DNA of 64,000 nt from Bradyrhizobium diazoefficiens. Lineage in GTDB: Bacteria; Pseudomonadota; Alphaproteobacteria; Rhizobiales; Xanthobacteraceae. A program made the translations under genes and the position numbers. Shown in pieces: positions 1-10,081 of the stretch (within the stretch, counting starts at the first letter, position 1; the number at the start of each line of letters is the position of its first letter). The DNA is taken from positions 4,402,001-4,466,000 of the forward strand of contig NZ_CP067041.1 in the NCBI RefSeq assembly GCF_016599855.1, in the 5' to 3' direction. Below the pieces are notes generated by a model, which did not search any database, had not been told where the DNA came from, and worked only from the letters and a program-made list of their open reading frames with translations.

Positions 1-3000
1 ACATTCTTGGCGTCTGACTGGAGCACGACCTTGCCACCTGGAGCATATGTGGTCACGTCGATGAACGTCTTTTTGTACCCTCCGGCAGCGATATACGCGC
101 CCGGATCGAGGGTGACGTCGCCACTCGTGGCGTGCAGCGTAATAATGCCGGCCTGCGCCTGAATGATGCCGCCGGCCAGCAGCGGCTGGTCGTTTGCATC
201 GACCTCGCCGAGGCGAATGCTGGCCGCCGTTACTGCGAAATTGCCGCCGAGATCGCTGCTGTCGTCCGGCCGGGACACGAAGGCGCTCGGGTCGCCGGGC
301 CGAGTGATCGTCGCTGTGCCCTTCGTAGTGAGAGCGAATTGCGCGCCGCTCGCGGCTCCGGTCTGACCGCTCACCCGCACGAGGGGTGTGTTGATGTTAA
401 CGTCGACAGCGGCGGCCTGGCCCGCAGCCCCCAGCGCAAGCGCGCCGGGACCGGCAATGTCGAGCCGCTCGGCAGCCGTCCAGTTGATGTGCGAGAAGCC
501 GGCGATCGTCTGCGTCCCGCCGCCAAGGACGATCCTGCCGGCGTCGAGCTCGAAGATTCCGGAGGTTGATGTACTCGCAGCTTCGCTGGCCGAGGAACTG
601 CTGATCAGCGTAACGGTGCCACCGATGGCAAGCTTGGCGTTGCCACCCGTTCCGAGGACCGTGCGCGCGTCCAGTGTCAGGTTTTGCATGGCCCCGCTAG
701 GCGCGAAGGCAACGTCGCCATAGAACGTCATCGGGCCGGAGAGTGCCTTTAGCGCTAGGCTCTGCACGCCGGCGAGTTGGCCGAGGTTAGTCTGCGAGAG
801 CAGCAGCGCCTCCGTCCGGCCCGGGCTCGGGTTGCTCTCGAACCCGATGCTGCGCGCCGTGATGTTGATCTGTTTGGCATCCAGCACCGCGGGCGGAGCG
901 CCCGGATGGCTCGTCTGGGCGTTGAGTTCGATCGCGTTGGTATTGCTGGTCGCCTGCAACGACAGGGTCTGGGTCGAGATCCGGCTGCCGGCCTCAAGCA
1001 AAATCTGGCCGGCGAACGGCAGGTTGATCGTTCCGGTCACGGCGGCCCCCCCCGCCGCTGCGACGGGCCCGAAGCTGATCGTCAGGTCCGGCCGGTTCGC
1101 GGCCGGGCCTGTCACCGTCAGACTGGAATCGTTCGAGGCGACAAACAGCGCAGCTTGGCCGCGAGCGAGCACCGCGAGGTCGGTGGGCCCCACCGATCGG
1201 CCGTCGGGAAGGGTAAGGGGGAGTCTCGTGAGATCGGCGTTGCTGATCTGCGTGCCGTTCAACGTGCCTCCCAGAGCAGTCGCGATTTGTTGCGCCGAGA
1301 CAGGAGTTGTTGACGCAAACACATAGTGACGACCGAAGCCCGACTGAATAGTGCCGGCGGTCTCGATGACGCTGCCGGAAGCAATCGTGACCCCGCCGCC
1401 GGCAGTCGGGAGCGTGACCTTTACGGTGCCGAGGCCGGCAACGGTGACGGTCTGCGCAAGAGGATTCGCGGGTTGCGCCGCGAGTACGAGTTCGGGAACC
1501 GTCAGCGCTGTGCCTCGGGCGTCGATCATGACCTCGCCTGCAGTGGGTGTGATCAACGTGTCGCCGCTGGCCGTATCCGTGCGCAGCCCGCCGAGCAGCA
1601 TGCTCTCCAATCCGAGCGCGTTGAGCTGATCGACCGAAAGCCAGACCCAACCATCGCCTGACGGATAGGCGGGTTCGACGCCGATCGGGTTCGTCGGGCT
1701 CACGACCAGCTTGCTCGCGGAAATGTCGAACTCGCCGCCGCGGCCGCCAGGAGCCGCTTCTGCTGCGATCGTGCCGGCCAGGTCGAGCGACTGCGATGCA
1801 ACCGCGGCAATCCGCCCAGCGTCGATCGGCAATCGGGGTGCCATGACGCCGTCATGTTTGGCCTTGGCGGCGAAATAGCTGTTCGCCGAGCTCAGGGTGT
1901 ATTCGCTGTACTGCTTCCACACCGCGCCGGTCTGCACCGCGAACAGCTCCTCACCGGCCGACCGCTTGCCCGGTTGCGTCGACGAGGTGTAATAGCCCGT
2001 CGTCAGCACGGTGCCGTCCGGCAGGGCCGTTCCTGACGCCAGGTTCTTGCCGACATTGCTGCCGTAATCGACGACACGCAGCGCGCCCGGAAGGGTGGCG
2101 TAGTGCCCCGGGTAGAGCGTGTAGTTTCCCGCCGGGATGCCGTTTCCACCATCGATGTAGATCTGCTTGCCGGCGAGCGGATAAGCATCGCCAGCGGTGA
2201 TGGTCTTGCCGCCGTCTAGGCTGCGCGCGGTCGTAAAATGAATGTCGAAGGCCGCGATGCCATCGTTGCGCGACGGAAGCAACGCATACACGGTTTGTCC
2301 GGCGGGTGTGGTGGCGAGCACGTCGCGCGAGCCGCCCTTGCCCAAGACGAACTCCATGGCCTGCAAATCGCCGCCGCCCCTAAGGTCGATCTTGGCTCCC
2401 GATGCAACGGTGACGTTGGCGCTGTCGAGCACCAGTCCCTTCGACGGGAGCACGGGAGAGGTGCCGTTCGGCAGAACGACAGCACTTCCGTCCGCATTGC
2501 GCGCCTCAAGCGGATAGAGGCTGGCGTTGTAGTACCAGTTCGTACCTTCCATCGTCTCGCCGTAGGGAACCAGCGTATCGGCAAGCGTCACGGAGGTCAG
2601 ACTGCCCGGAACGAGAGCAATCTTGGTGGTCGCGACACCGCCGATGTTGCGCGCAGCCGTCCCGTCGTCGCCCAGCGTGATTTTGCCGAGTGGAGCGAAC
2701 AGGTTCCCGCGCTGTTCGATGCTCGCCGCATATACCGTGATGCTGCCGCCGGCCGAGAGCGGGATCTGAGGATTGCTGCCAGCCGAAGCACTGAAAGTCA
2801 CGCTCTTCGGCGTTCGAATGAAGAAGTCGACGGAGGACACCGGATAGATCCGCTGCGCGTCGAGCGCGAGATCGCCGGAAGTGTCCAGGAAGCCGCGAAA
2901 GGTGGTGGTATCTTGCAGGGCTGCCTGGGCCCCGGATACGAAGCCGTCCGCAACTTTCGGGGTACTCAGGCGGATGTCACCCGAACTGCTCAGCCTGACC

Positions 3001-6000
3001 GATGAGAAACCGCTGAAGGCCGCACCCTCGACGCCGATCGTTTGAGCGTTCTTGACGACCAGCATGCTGGCCCCCGCGGCTGTTGTTCCGTTGCCATTGG
3101 GGAATCCACCCGTGAGCAGGACGTAAGGCGCTGCGAGCGTGACCGAGCTCTGCGGCGTCGCGCTTCCGGGCGTCACTGATCGGATCGAACTCGCGGCAAT
3201 CTCCAACCGACTGGCGACGTTGAAGTCGAGCGTGCCATCGACGACGAGTTCGACCAGGTTCGGGCCGACGATTTTGTAGGTGTTGCCCGGCAGATCGGTG
3301 AAAATGCGCCCGGGTCCGCCGCCGGAAGTCCCGCTGTAGAGGAACACATCGTCGAACGCTTCCAATCGGCTCGAGTCGGCGGCCGCGGCGATGGACACCG
3401 AGTGCCCGGCCGACGCACTCAGCTGCGTCCGAAGCGATTGTGACAGGCTGCTCAGATTCGCCAGCGACGCCTGACCGACGTTGGAGAGCGCGGCCGTTAC
3501 GGCGGTCGAGTCCTGCCGCAAGGATATTGCGCCCCCTCCGAGCATCAGGGTTCCACCATGGGCACGCGGATCGATCGCGCGCGCCACGAACGTGCCTCCC
3601 CACGCGAACGCGCCGACGTCAATGCTCACGGAGCCGGCGTCGCTCCAGGACCTCATCGACGTGAACGTCCCCGGATGCGCACCTCCCGAATTCGCCACCA
3701 GCAGCGTGGCGGCGGCGCCGGACACATCGACCTTCGCTCCCGTCATCGCAACAAGTGCGGTTCCCGACAAATCGGGATTCGTGCCGGTTGCAAGCGACGC
3801 CGGATCCGCCGCGTCGACAATCAGATTGCCCCCGGCCAGAACCGTGCCGCTCACGGCAGGCCCGCCGCTGCTTCCGAACAGAGCGTTCGTTTGCAGGATT
3901 CCCGACAAGTCGATCGAGGCGTTCTGATCGAGCCAGGTGGACGTGGCGTTCACTGACACGGTGCCCGAGTGGTCGATGATCGAACCGCGCAACAGCACGT
4001 TCGCCGCCCGCCGCTGTGGAACCTCGAAGGTCGGTGTCCCGGTGATCGTGATCACGGCCCCGGGATCGGTCTGGATCGTCGCCCCTGCGTCGAGCAGAAT
4101 GTTGTCCGACTTGAGCGTCAGGTTGACGGGGGAACGCTGACCGTCCGGCACCGTTACCAGGGACGCGATCGTTGCGATCTTGCTGCCGGTCGGCACCGCG
4201 CTGTAGTCGGCAAGACTGCTCAAGCTTTGCTTTCGCAGCGTCAGGGAGGTCCCGGCCGCGACCACGATCGTTCCCGTCCTCGGCGACGCAACCTGGGCGT
4301 TGGGTGCCCAGCCGCTTGGCGCGGACTGGATCACGAAGGCGCCGAATCCATTGTTCGCGAACAGCGAAACCGGGAGCGTCGCCAGCGCCCCCCCGATCCG
4401 AATCCCAGACGCGCTGTCTGGCTGCGACGTATTGCCGATCGTGATCGTCCCCGCAGCGGCGAGCGTCAGGGTGCCGCTATCGGCGAACCCGTAGCCCCGC
4501 ATGACGCCGTCGAGCTGAAGGACCGCAAAGCTCCCTGTCGTTGGGGTGAATGGTTCGGTGCTGCCCGGCGTACCTGACACGCCGCCAAAATCCTTGCCTT
4601 GATAGACTTTCAGGGAAATGCCACCGGCGGCGCCGGCCATCAGGCCGCTTGAGACCGTCTTCGGCGTTCCCCTCGCCGAGATGTATCCGCCGCTGGACAC
4701 ATCGAGCAGGCTTCCCGCCGCGAGCAGAATGCTTCCCGTGGTGTCCAGACCGCTAACACTATTGTTGTTCGTGGAAATCGTAATGGTCCCGCCGTTGATG
4801 TAGGCCGGACCGGACGCATCGTTGCCGAAGCGACCCGTGTCGTTTGTCCACTGCCCGCTGACGTCCAGGACGCCTGAAACGAACACGTTGGCGGGCATTG
4901 TGGCACCCGAGAGCGTCACCGACGGCGTGAACAGATTTTGCAGCGGTGAACTGCTAATTCCGTAGCCGTCAGTCTTCAGATTGACCTTACCTCCGGCTGC
5001 CTCAACAGTTCCGGCAACGTCCATCGCACCACCTGTCGTGACCGACAACTGCCCGCCCGGCGCCAGGCGGAGCATGCTGCCCTTCGTCACGACCAGGTCG
5101 TTGGACGTGATGGAAAGTGCGCTGAGGCCGTAGCCCGAAAGCTCGTCGGCCGACAGGAAGGTCTGGTAAGTGCTCCGCGACGCGAAGTTGTCCGAGGACA
5201 CGAACTCTGTCGCATTGGTCGGATTCTGAGGGGGCAGCGCGGCCCCCGTGCCGATCAGCGTTCCATCGGCCGAATAGACATTTTGGTTGTATCTGGAATC
5301 GAAATCGGCGGGCAGCGACGCCGCGTTGGCCCCGATCACGACGGTCGATGGCGTGGTGAGGGTCAGGGATCCCTGCGACGGGATAGTGCCGGCCGCGATC
5401 TGGCGCTCGCCCGGGACCGAGCCGAACAGCAGCGTCCCCGCCAGCACCGGCGTCACCGTGCTAACGGCAACGCCGCCCGCATCTTGCCCTTCGACATACC
5501 CCGAAACCTGCGTCGTGGTGTTGGTGCTCCAGGTCTCGTTGATGTTCCAGCGCGGGTGAGCGGAGGTGAACACGCCGGCAATCCCGAGATAGGTCATGTC
5601 GGGACTGGCATTTTGCATGCTGTAGATTCGACCGTCGCTGCCTATCAGGCGAGTGACCGGAACCGTCCCGGACAGGTACCGAACGCTGCCGCCCGCAGTG
5701 TTGATCACGGACCCGGGCTGGAGCAGCACCTCCTGGCCCGGCGCATTAACTTGGGGGACTTGGGGGGTGGTCAGCGACACATTGCCGCTGGCCGTCATCA
5801 ACTGGAAGATGCTCCGGCCGACCGCATTTACGACGTCGTTCGCGTTCGCGAGCGGCGTGCCGAGCCATGTCGTGCCGTCGCTGCGCGTTCCGGACGCGCG
5901 GATGTCGATCCACAGGGCTTTTCCGTAAAGCGCGCCGCTGCGCTGAAGCGGCATGTCCGCGAACTCATTGGTCGGCGTGAAAGAGATGAAGTTGTAGCTC

Positions 6001-7607
6001 GCCGGGAGTTCGACATTCTGCAGCCCGGCCACATCGATAGTGGCGCCGGGCGCGAGCAGCACGCGTTGCGGGCCCGACAGGGAGGCAGGCACCGTCAGGC
6101 CGCCAAACAGGGTTCTGCCCTGTAACGCCGCCGTTCCCGTCATATCCGCGACATTGATCGAAACCGACGCGGAGGGAGCCGACACGAGGCCGCTCGATTC
6201 GACGGTGACCTGGCCTTGCGCCGTCGCTTCGACGTAGGGCGGCATGAAGCTGTGTACGGTGCTTCCCGCACTGCTCGACTGCGAAAGCGGCTGATCGCCA
6301 TCGATCGGGAGCATGCTGATCGTGCCGCTCAGGGTGACGCTGGTCGCCGCATGAAGCAGCAGCATGCTGGCCAGACTGATGCCGGTGTCCGCCGAAACGA
6401 CCCCCTGGGCGCCGATGCTGACCTGGTTCCCGGCCATCAGGACGATGCCGCGCGGAGTCTCGATCAGTCCGTTGCTGGCGACGGAGCCGGTTCCCGACAA
6501 GTAAGGGCCAATCGGGTCCCCGTTGAAACCGAATGTGGTTGCATATGGCGTGAGTTCGAACCCCGTCCCGCGGAACGTCACGTTCGCCGGCAGGACGGCG
6601 GCCGGAAAATTAGCGGCGGCGTCACTGTTTGGATTCAGGGTTATCGTACGCCCCGAAACCAGGGCGGCTTCTCCGTTCGGCACATTGATGGTGCCATAAT
6701 TCGCGACATTCGCTCCGAATAGATAGGCGAACCCCCCCGGCGTATCCGGCCCGACAGCGTCGGTCTGTATCGCCGCGCCGGTTTGAACGACGACGCCGCC
6801 GCCGACTGTTTTCGTCTTCGGGTCTTCCCCTCCGATCGAAAAACTTTTGACGGCAAGCGTTCCATTCGCGATGCCGGTGCCGAGGAAGAACTGATCGCGG
6901 TCGTACCGCGGCTGCCCGAGCGTCCCCACATCGAGATCAGAGGCTACAAGCGCGTGAACATTGATCTGGGAGCCACCGCCGAAGATGATGCCGTTCTGGT
7001 TGATGATGTAGACGCCACCCTTTGCGGTGATCTGCCCGAGGATCGTGCTCGGAGAGGCAGACGGGTTCGAGACCCGGTTCAACACCGTCCAGTCGCTCGC
7101 CTGCTGATCAAAGTTGAGCGTGGTGTTCCGGCCGACATTGAAAGTCTTCCAGTTCAGGATGGCCTTTTGCTGTGTCTGTTGGATATCGACCAGCGTGCGG
7201 CCATTCGCGACGGTTTGGGTGGGCGCCGACGCGCCTTGCCACAAGGTCGGATCACCGGCGATTCCATCGGCCGGCCTGAGTCCGTTCGTCGCAAGGCCGT
7301 CCGGGATCCCCCCCGTCAAAGTCGATGCAAGCGATTTTGCCGATTGCTGCACAGCCCGCGCCGCCTGGAGCGCGGCGGCTGCACGGGCAAGCGATTGCTG
7401 CGATTGTTGCGCGGCCGAGGCAGCCTGTACTGCCGCAGCCAACTGCGCCGCGCTGGCGGCATTCGTGAGCGAAACGCTTGACGAGCTGTTGAGGTTGCGC
7501 GCTCCGGCGGTACCGCCGCCCGCCAGCAAGGCGACAATGCTGACGCTGCGGAGATAGGCCGACACGGCGCTTGCACCCCGGCCACGAAATGCTTGAAGGA
7601 TTGTCAC
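1..7607 (-). CDS. Filamentous haemagglutinin family exoprotein (TpsA), C-terminus beyond window
   Basis: The reading frame is open from a GTG at 7607 to the window edge, giving at least 2,535 residues without a stop. The first ~36 residues look like a signal peptide with a long basic n-region. An Ala/Gln-rich stretch follows, then a two-partner-secretion haemagglutinin domain at about residues 130-300, with the hallmark NQNGIIFGGG near residue 204. The rest is rich in Gly, Ser, Thr, Val and Ile in repeats such as SGTISM and AGTITIG, as expected of a right-handed beta-helix. Members of this family are exported through a TpsB porin and act as large adhesins. The nearest TpsB candidate is at 31168-32946, not adjacent. 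GTG is chosen because GGGG lies 8 bases upstream and an in-frame TAG lies further up; TTG at 7613 is the alternative. Adhesin function is inferred from the family. Confidence 0.9.
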   Translation of the reverse strand, partial: MTILQAFRGRGASAVSAYLRSVSIVALLAGGGTAGARNLNSSSSVSLTNAASAAQLAAAVQAASAAQQSQQSLARAAAALQAARAVQQSAKSLASTLTGGIPDGLATNGLRPADGIAGDPTLWQGASAPTQTVANGRTLVDIQQTQQKAILNWKTFNVGRNTTLNFDQQASDWTVLNRVSNPSASPSTILGQITAKGGVYIINQNGIIFGGGSQINVHALVASDLDVGTLGQPRYDRDQFFLGTGIANGTLAVKSFSIGGEDPKTKTVGGGVVVQTGAAIQTDAVGPDTPGGFAYLFGANVANYGTINVPNGEAALVSGRTITLNPNSDAAANFPAAVLPANVTFRGTGFELTPYATTFGFNGDPIGPYLSGTGSVASNGLIETPRGIVLMAGNQVSIGAQGVVSADTGISLASMLLLHAATSVTLSGTISMLPIDGDQPLSQSSSAGSTVHSFMPPYVEATAQGQVTVESSGLVSAPSASVSINVADMTGTAALQGRTLFGGLTVPASLSGPQRVLLAPGATIDVAGLQNVELPASYNFISFTPTNEFADMPLQRSGALYGKALWIDIRASGTRSDGTTWLGTPLANANDVVNAVGRSIFQLMTASGNVSLTTPQVPQVNAPGQEVLLQPGSVINTAGGSVRYLSGTVPVTRLIGSDGRIYSMQNASPDMTYLGIAGVFTSAHPRWNINETWSTNTTTQVSGYVEGQDAGGVAVSTVTPVLAGTLLFGSVPGERQIAAGTIPSQGSLTLTTPSTVVIGANAASLPADFDSRYNQNVYSADGTLIGTGAALPPQNPTNATEFVSSDNFASRSTYQTFLSADELSGYGLSALSITSNDLVVTKGSMLRLAPGGQLSVTTGGAMDVAGTVEAAGGKVNLKTDGYGISSSPLQNLFTPSVTLSGATMPANVFVSGVLDVSGQWTNDTGRFGNDASGPAYINGGTITISTNNNSVSGLDTTGSILLAAGSLLDVSSGGYISARGTPKTVSSGLMAGAAGGISLKVYQGKDFGGVSGTPGSTEPFTPTTGSFAVLQLDGVMRGYGFADSGTLTLAAAGTITIGNTSQPDSASGIRIGGALATLPVSLFANNGFGAFVIQSAPSGWAPNAQVASPRTGTIVVAAGTSLTLRKQSLSSLADYSAVPTGSKIATIASLVTVPDGQRSPVNLTLKSDNILLDAGATIQTDPGAVITITGTPTFEVPQRRAANVLLRGSIIDHSGTVSVNATSTWLDQNASIDLSGILQTNALFGSSGGPAVSGTVLAGGNLIVDAADPASLATGTNPDLSGTALVAMTGAKVDVSGAAATLLVANSGGAHPGTFTSMRSWSDAGSVSIDVGAFAWGGTFVARAIDPRAHGGTLMLGGGAISLRQDSTAVTAALSNVGQASLANLSSLSQSLRTQLSASAGHSVSIAAAADSSRLEAFDDVFLYSGTSGGGPGRIFTDLPGNTYKIVGPNLVELVVDGTLDFNVASRLEIAASSIRSVTPGSATPQSSVTLAAPYVLLTGGFPNGNGTTAAGASMLVVKNAQTIGVEGAAFSGFSSVRLSSSGDIRLSTPKVADGFVSGAQAALQDTTTFRGFLDTSGDLALDAQRIYPVSSVDFFIRTPKSVTFSASAGSNPQIPLSAGGSITVYAASIEQRGNLFAPLGKITLGDDGTAARNIGGVATTKIALVPGSLTSVTLADTLVPYGETMEGTNWYYNASLYPLEARNADGSAVVLPNGTSPVLPSKGLVLDSANVTVASGAKIDLRGGGDLQAMEFVLGKGGSRDVLATTPAGQTVYALLPSRNDGIAAFDIHFTTARSLDGGKTITAGDAYPLAGKQIYIDGGNGIPAGNYTLYPGHYATLPGALRVVDYGSNVGKNLASGTALPDGTVLTTGYYTSSTQPGKRSAGEELFAVQTGAVWKQYSEYTLSSANSYFAAKAKHDGVMAPRLPIDAGRIAAVASQSLDLAGTIAAEAAPGGRGGEFDISASKLVVSPTNPIGVEPAYPSGDGWVWLSVDQLNALGLESMLLGGLRTDTASGDTLITPTAGEVMIDARGTALTVPELVLAAQPANPLAQTVTVAGLGTVKVTLPTAGGGVTIASGSVIETAGTIQSGFGRHYVFASTTPVSAQQIATALGGTLNGTQISNADLTRLPLTLPDGRSVGPTDLAVLARGQAALFVASNDSSLTVTGPAANRPDLTISFGPVAAAGGAAVTGTINLPFAGQILLEAGSRISTQTLSLQATSNTNAIELNAQTSHPGAPPAVLDAKQINITARSIGFESNPSPGRTEALLLSQTNLGQLAGVQSLALKALSGPMTFYGDVAFAPSGAMQNLTLDARTVLGTGGNAKLAIGGTVTLISSSSASEAASTSTSGIFELDAGRIVLGGGTQTIAGFSHINWTAAERLDIAGPGALALGAAGQAAAVDVNINTPLVRVSGQTGAASGAQFALTTKGTATITRPGDPSAFVSRPDDSSDLGGNFAVTAASIRLGEVDANDQPLLAGGIIQAQAGIITLHATSGDVTLDPGAYIAAGGYKKTFIDVTTYAPGGKVVLQSDAKN

Positions 7608-7720
7608 GCGCAACGCCCCATAGTGAACATACTCAAGATCCTCGGCCTCCGCCGGGCGCCTACCGACGGTTGCCGCGCGGGCAGCCACAGCTTTAGCTTG
7701 GCGTCCCTGTTCCCGTATAT

Positions 7721-7757
7721 CGTTACGCTAACGCTTACTACTTGTTAAGCAACATTG
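7721..7757 (-). promoter_or_regulatory. Probable promoter/operator region of the haemagglutinin gene
   Basis: This AT-rich stretch lies 114-150 bases before the GTG start. On the minus strand it reads CCAATGTTGCTTAAC, a weak relative of the CAATGTTAG motif seen elsewhere in the locus. It is followed by the inverted repeat CGTTA-GCG-TAACG (7721-7733). No convincing -35/-10 pair stands out. A regulatory role is inferred from position and base composition only. Confidence 0.35.
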
Positions 7758-7841
7758 GTGTGTCAGTTCTGATGTGATGCCGGCGGCCCACCGCCTGTGG
7801 ATCGGGAACCTGGGATACCTGCGCGGCATCCTCTCGGCGCT

Positions 7842-7875
7842 AAAAAAATGTGCACCCGGTTGCCCGGGTGCACAC
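7842..7875 (-). terminator. Rho-independent terminator of the PstS-like gene
   Basis: On the minus strand an 11-bp GC-rich stem (TGTGCACCCGG/CCGGGTGCACA, loop of four bases) is followed by seven T residues. It lies just 33 bases past the stop codon of the PstS-like gene at 7908. It should separate that gene from the haemagglutinin gene downstream, so the two probably form separate transcripts. Confidence 0.9.
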
Positions 7876-7907
7876 AGGTCTCGGTTCAGACGAGACGGCG
7901 CGTCGTA

Positions 7908-9407
7908 TCAGGCGCCCGACTTGGCGTTGCAGACGCCACCATCGCCGTTGTGGCCGATCGGCGACGTCGTGGTGATCAGCTTCTGGATCTCGTTGACCCA
8001 GGCAGTCGGGGGAACCGCCATGCCGTTGTCGCCGAGGACACTCGCCGCCAAGGCATTCGAGTAGTGCCAGTTGATATACTGCGGAATGACCGCAGCCACA
8101 TCCGATGCGGCGTAGCACTGGTAGAACAGGAACCACGAGAATCCCGCGATCGGATAGGCGCCCGGCAACGCCGGGTTCGGAACCGTCCCTTGAGCCGCCC
8201 AGTTCAGCGGATTGGCACGAGTGGTATCGTCAAACACGGGAGTAACCGCCGCCATGGCAGCCTGGGCACCAGCCGCCGTGGGAAGGTGATAAGCGCCGGT
8301 CGAGTTGTCGATGTCGTATTGCGACTGGAGCATGGCCGTTTGCGGGCCAGCGGCAACGATCGGCTGCACCACGTCGGCCGTATTGTACCCGATCGCTCCG
8401 TTGGTGGTCGTCACAGAGCTGGCAACGCCGCTGTTGCCTTGCGCTCCAATGAACTTGCCACCGCCCGGGTTCGAAATCGAGTGGGTGCACTGGTCAGTGG
8501 CGTTAGCGTCGGGCCAGTTGTTCTTGTTCGCACCAACCGCCGGAAGCGCCGGACACTGGGCGACTGCAACACCGTTGTCGGTCCAAGGGAACGAGTACAG
8601 CGTCAGTGCCGTGTCAGATTCGTTGTTCGTTCCGTACACGGTCCGGCACTGTTCGGTCAGCGCGTTCGTGGTCAGGAAATTGGTGCCGCTGCCGTCCGAG
8701 CGGTGAACGACCGTGATCTGACCGGTGCCGACCGTTGTACCATTGTCCGCGGTGATCGAAGCGTTGTCCCACTTCGTGATGTGCCCGGAGAAGATGCCGC
8801 ACAGCGACTTGCGCGACAGCTTGATCGTATTGGCGGCCACCGCCCACGCGGCGCCGCTGCCGTCCTTAGTCGGGTTGATCGAGATTGCCACCGGGCCGAC
8901 GACTGCCGGCATGAACAGGATGTTGCCCCAATTGGCAGGCCCGCTGTTCGTGTTGTAGGTCGCGACGTCGCTCGGGAGCAGAAGGTCGTCCGAGCCGGCG
9001 AACTGGACGCTGGCATACGGCCAGGTGGGAGCAAAAGTATTGTCAGCATACGGGATGTTGCCCGACACTTTGGCAGTCCAGTTGTTGGTGCCGCCGGGGC
9101 TGGCAGTGTGAGCCACGAAACCGGCCTTGCCGGCTCCCGAACCGACCGGCGCGTACAAGAAGAGATACGCATCGTGTGGGAAATTCGGGCCAATGCCGGT
9201 GCACGAAGCCGAGAGCGGAGTTGTCACTCCAGCGGGGGTGCTGGCGCTCGGGCCGAAGGGCTGGTAGGTCGAGCAATCAAACAGATTGCGATAAGCGATT
9301 GAGGGGAACGTAGCGCCGCCACCCCGAATGATCGTTTGCGCGCTGGCAGCTTCGGAAGCGCAGATCGCTCCCAAGGCAACCGACGCCAGAACAAGACTCT
9401 TTTTCAT
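7908..9407 (-). CDS. PstS-like phosphate-binding protein, secreted
   Basis: The protein has 499 residues and a classic signal peptide (MKKSLVLASVALG..., cleavage likely after ASAQ at residue 24). The mature N-terminus RGGGATFPSIAY matches the PstS start, and HRSDGSGTNF near residues 234-243 matches the PstS phosphate-binding loop. It is longer than a typical PstS (about 320-350) and carries several cysteines. The start at 9407 is backed by GGAG nine bases upstream; a longer frame from 9446 lacks this. No pstCAB or phoU genes are nearby, so a scavenging or extracellular role, perhaps as cargo of the type II system at 37.7-49 kb, is an inference. In Pseudomonas, some PstS-like/DING proteins and phosphatases are known to be linked to type II secretion. 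Confidence 0.85.
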   Translation of the reverse strand: MKKSLVLASVALGAICASEAASAQTIIRGGGATFPSIAYRNLFDCSTYQPFGPSASTPAGVTTPLSASCTGIGPNFPHDAYLFLYAPVGSGAGKAGFVAHTASPGGTNNWTAKVSGNIPYADNTFAPTWPYASVQFAGSDDLLLPSDVATYNTNSGPANWGNILFMPAVVGPVAISINPTKDGSGAAWAVAANTIKLSRKSLCGIFSGHITKWDNASITADNGTTVGTGQITVVHRSDGSGTNFLTTNALTEQCRTVYGTNNESDTALTLYSFPWTDNGVAVAQCPALPAVGANKNNWPDANATDQCTHSISNPGGGKFIGAQGNSGVASSVTTTNGAIGYNTADVVQPIVAAGPQTAMLQSQYDIDNSTGAYHLPTAAGAQAAMAAVTPVFDDTTRANPLNWAAQGTVPNPALPGAYPIAGFSWFLFYQCYAASDVAAVIPQYINWHYSNALAASVLGDNGMAVPPTAWVNEIQKLITTTSPIGHNGDGGVCNAKSGA

Positions 9408-9510
9408 TTTCCAACTCCAGTTGGGTTCAGTTTGCCGCAAAGGCACCTCGCCAATTGCGCGGGGGGACTCATAGATGTTGCGAGTGAACCTTTGATATTA
9501 ATTATGTGAA

Positions 9511-9525
9511 CTAACATTGTATCGA
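9511..9525 (-). promoter_or_regulatory. Recurrent motif TCGATACAATGTTAG, promoter of the PstS-like gene
   Basis: This is one of the two best copies of the locus-wide motif. On the minus strand TATGTCGATACAATGTTAG is followed five bases later by CATAAT, a plausible -10 box. The motif lies 104 bases before the ATG. The copy at 18727-18741 shares TATGT(C)GATACAATGTTA. Regulator unknown. Confidence 0.5.
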
Positions 9526-10081
9526 CATAACTGGAATGATGATCTCCGGATAGCGATCCAGCCACCGAGGAGCAAAATGTAAATGTCCTTTGCTGCGGTT
9601 CGAGCAACCACGCGTTCAAGCGGGTAACGACTGCGGTTCGAAGCGAGTGGCCTCGAACAGGCCTTCTGATCAATGGTGCCTCGTGACATTCGGCACGGCG
9701 CCTCAAGCGCGAGTTCGCGCCGATGCCCGCATGAGACTGACACTTAGCCGCGCACAGTACCGACGGCTGGCTCCAAAACCCTGAAATCGCTCATGGGCCC
9801 GCACGAACCCCGGCCCGCTACAAGCGATTGTTGCGACGCGGCTGATAACCTCAGCCGACGGCTGCCAGTTGAGCGTCCGACCCCATCTTCTCACTAACAT
9901 GGATCGATACAACCGCGCCGCATCGCCTCCGTGGGACGTCACTACTTCGTCTCACCTCATTCATCATAACGTTAATAACACACAATATGTACAGCATTAA
10001 CACTCTTCCTCGCATAACGCTGAGCCGTGTTCAGCCGCTCTGATCGGGCAGCTTTCGCTTGGCAGATACAGGATTGTTCAG
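9526..10081. other. Non-coding region between the divergent PstS-like and parvulin genes
   Basis: About 555 bases with no convincing gene: short frames on both strands show no ribosome-binding site or recognisable domain. It holds a further copy of the motif on the minus strand (ATCGATCCATGTTAG, 9894-9908). It also has an AT-rich block at 9957-10015 that probably contains the parvulin promoter, with the near-repeated TTAATAACAC / TTAACAC. Confidence 0.5.
9894..9908 (-). promoter_or_regulatory. Recurrent motif copy ATCGATCCATGTTAG
   Basis: It matches the locus motif at 12 of 15 positions and has the same orientation as the others. It sits 487 bases before the PstS-like start and 174 bases before the divergent parvulin start, so its target is unclear. 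Confidence 0.3.

Noticed and set aside
1..7481. Many 60-290-residue plus-strand frames over the haemagglutinin gene
   Set aside because: The minus-strand frame is open for more than 2,500 codons with a recognisable domain; the others are its complements.
7608..7634. Eight-codon upstream frame (MFTMGRCA) overlapping the haemagglutinin GTG
   Set aside because: It could be a coupling leader, but there is no ribosome-binding site for it and a chance frame of this size is common.
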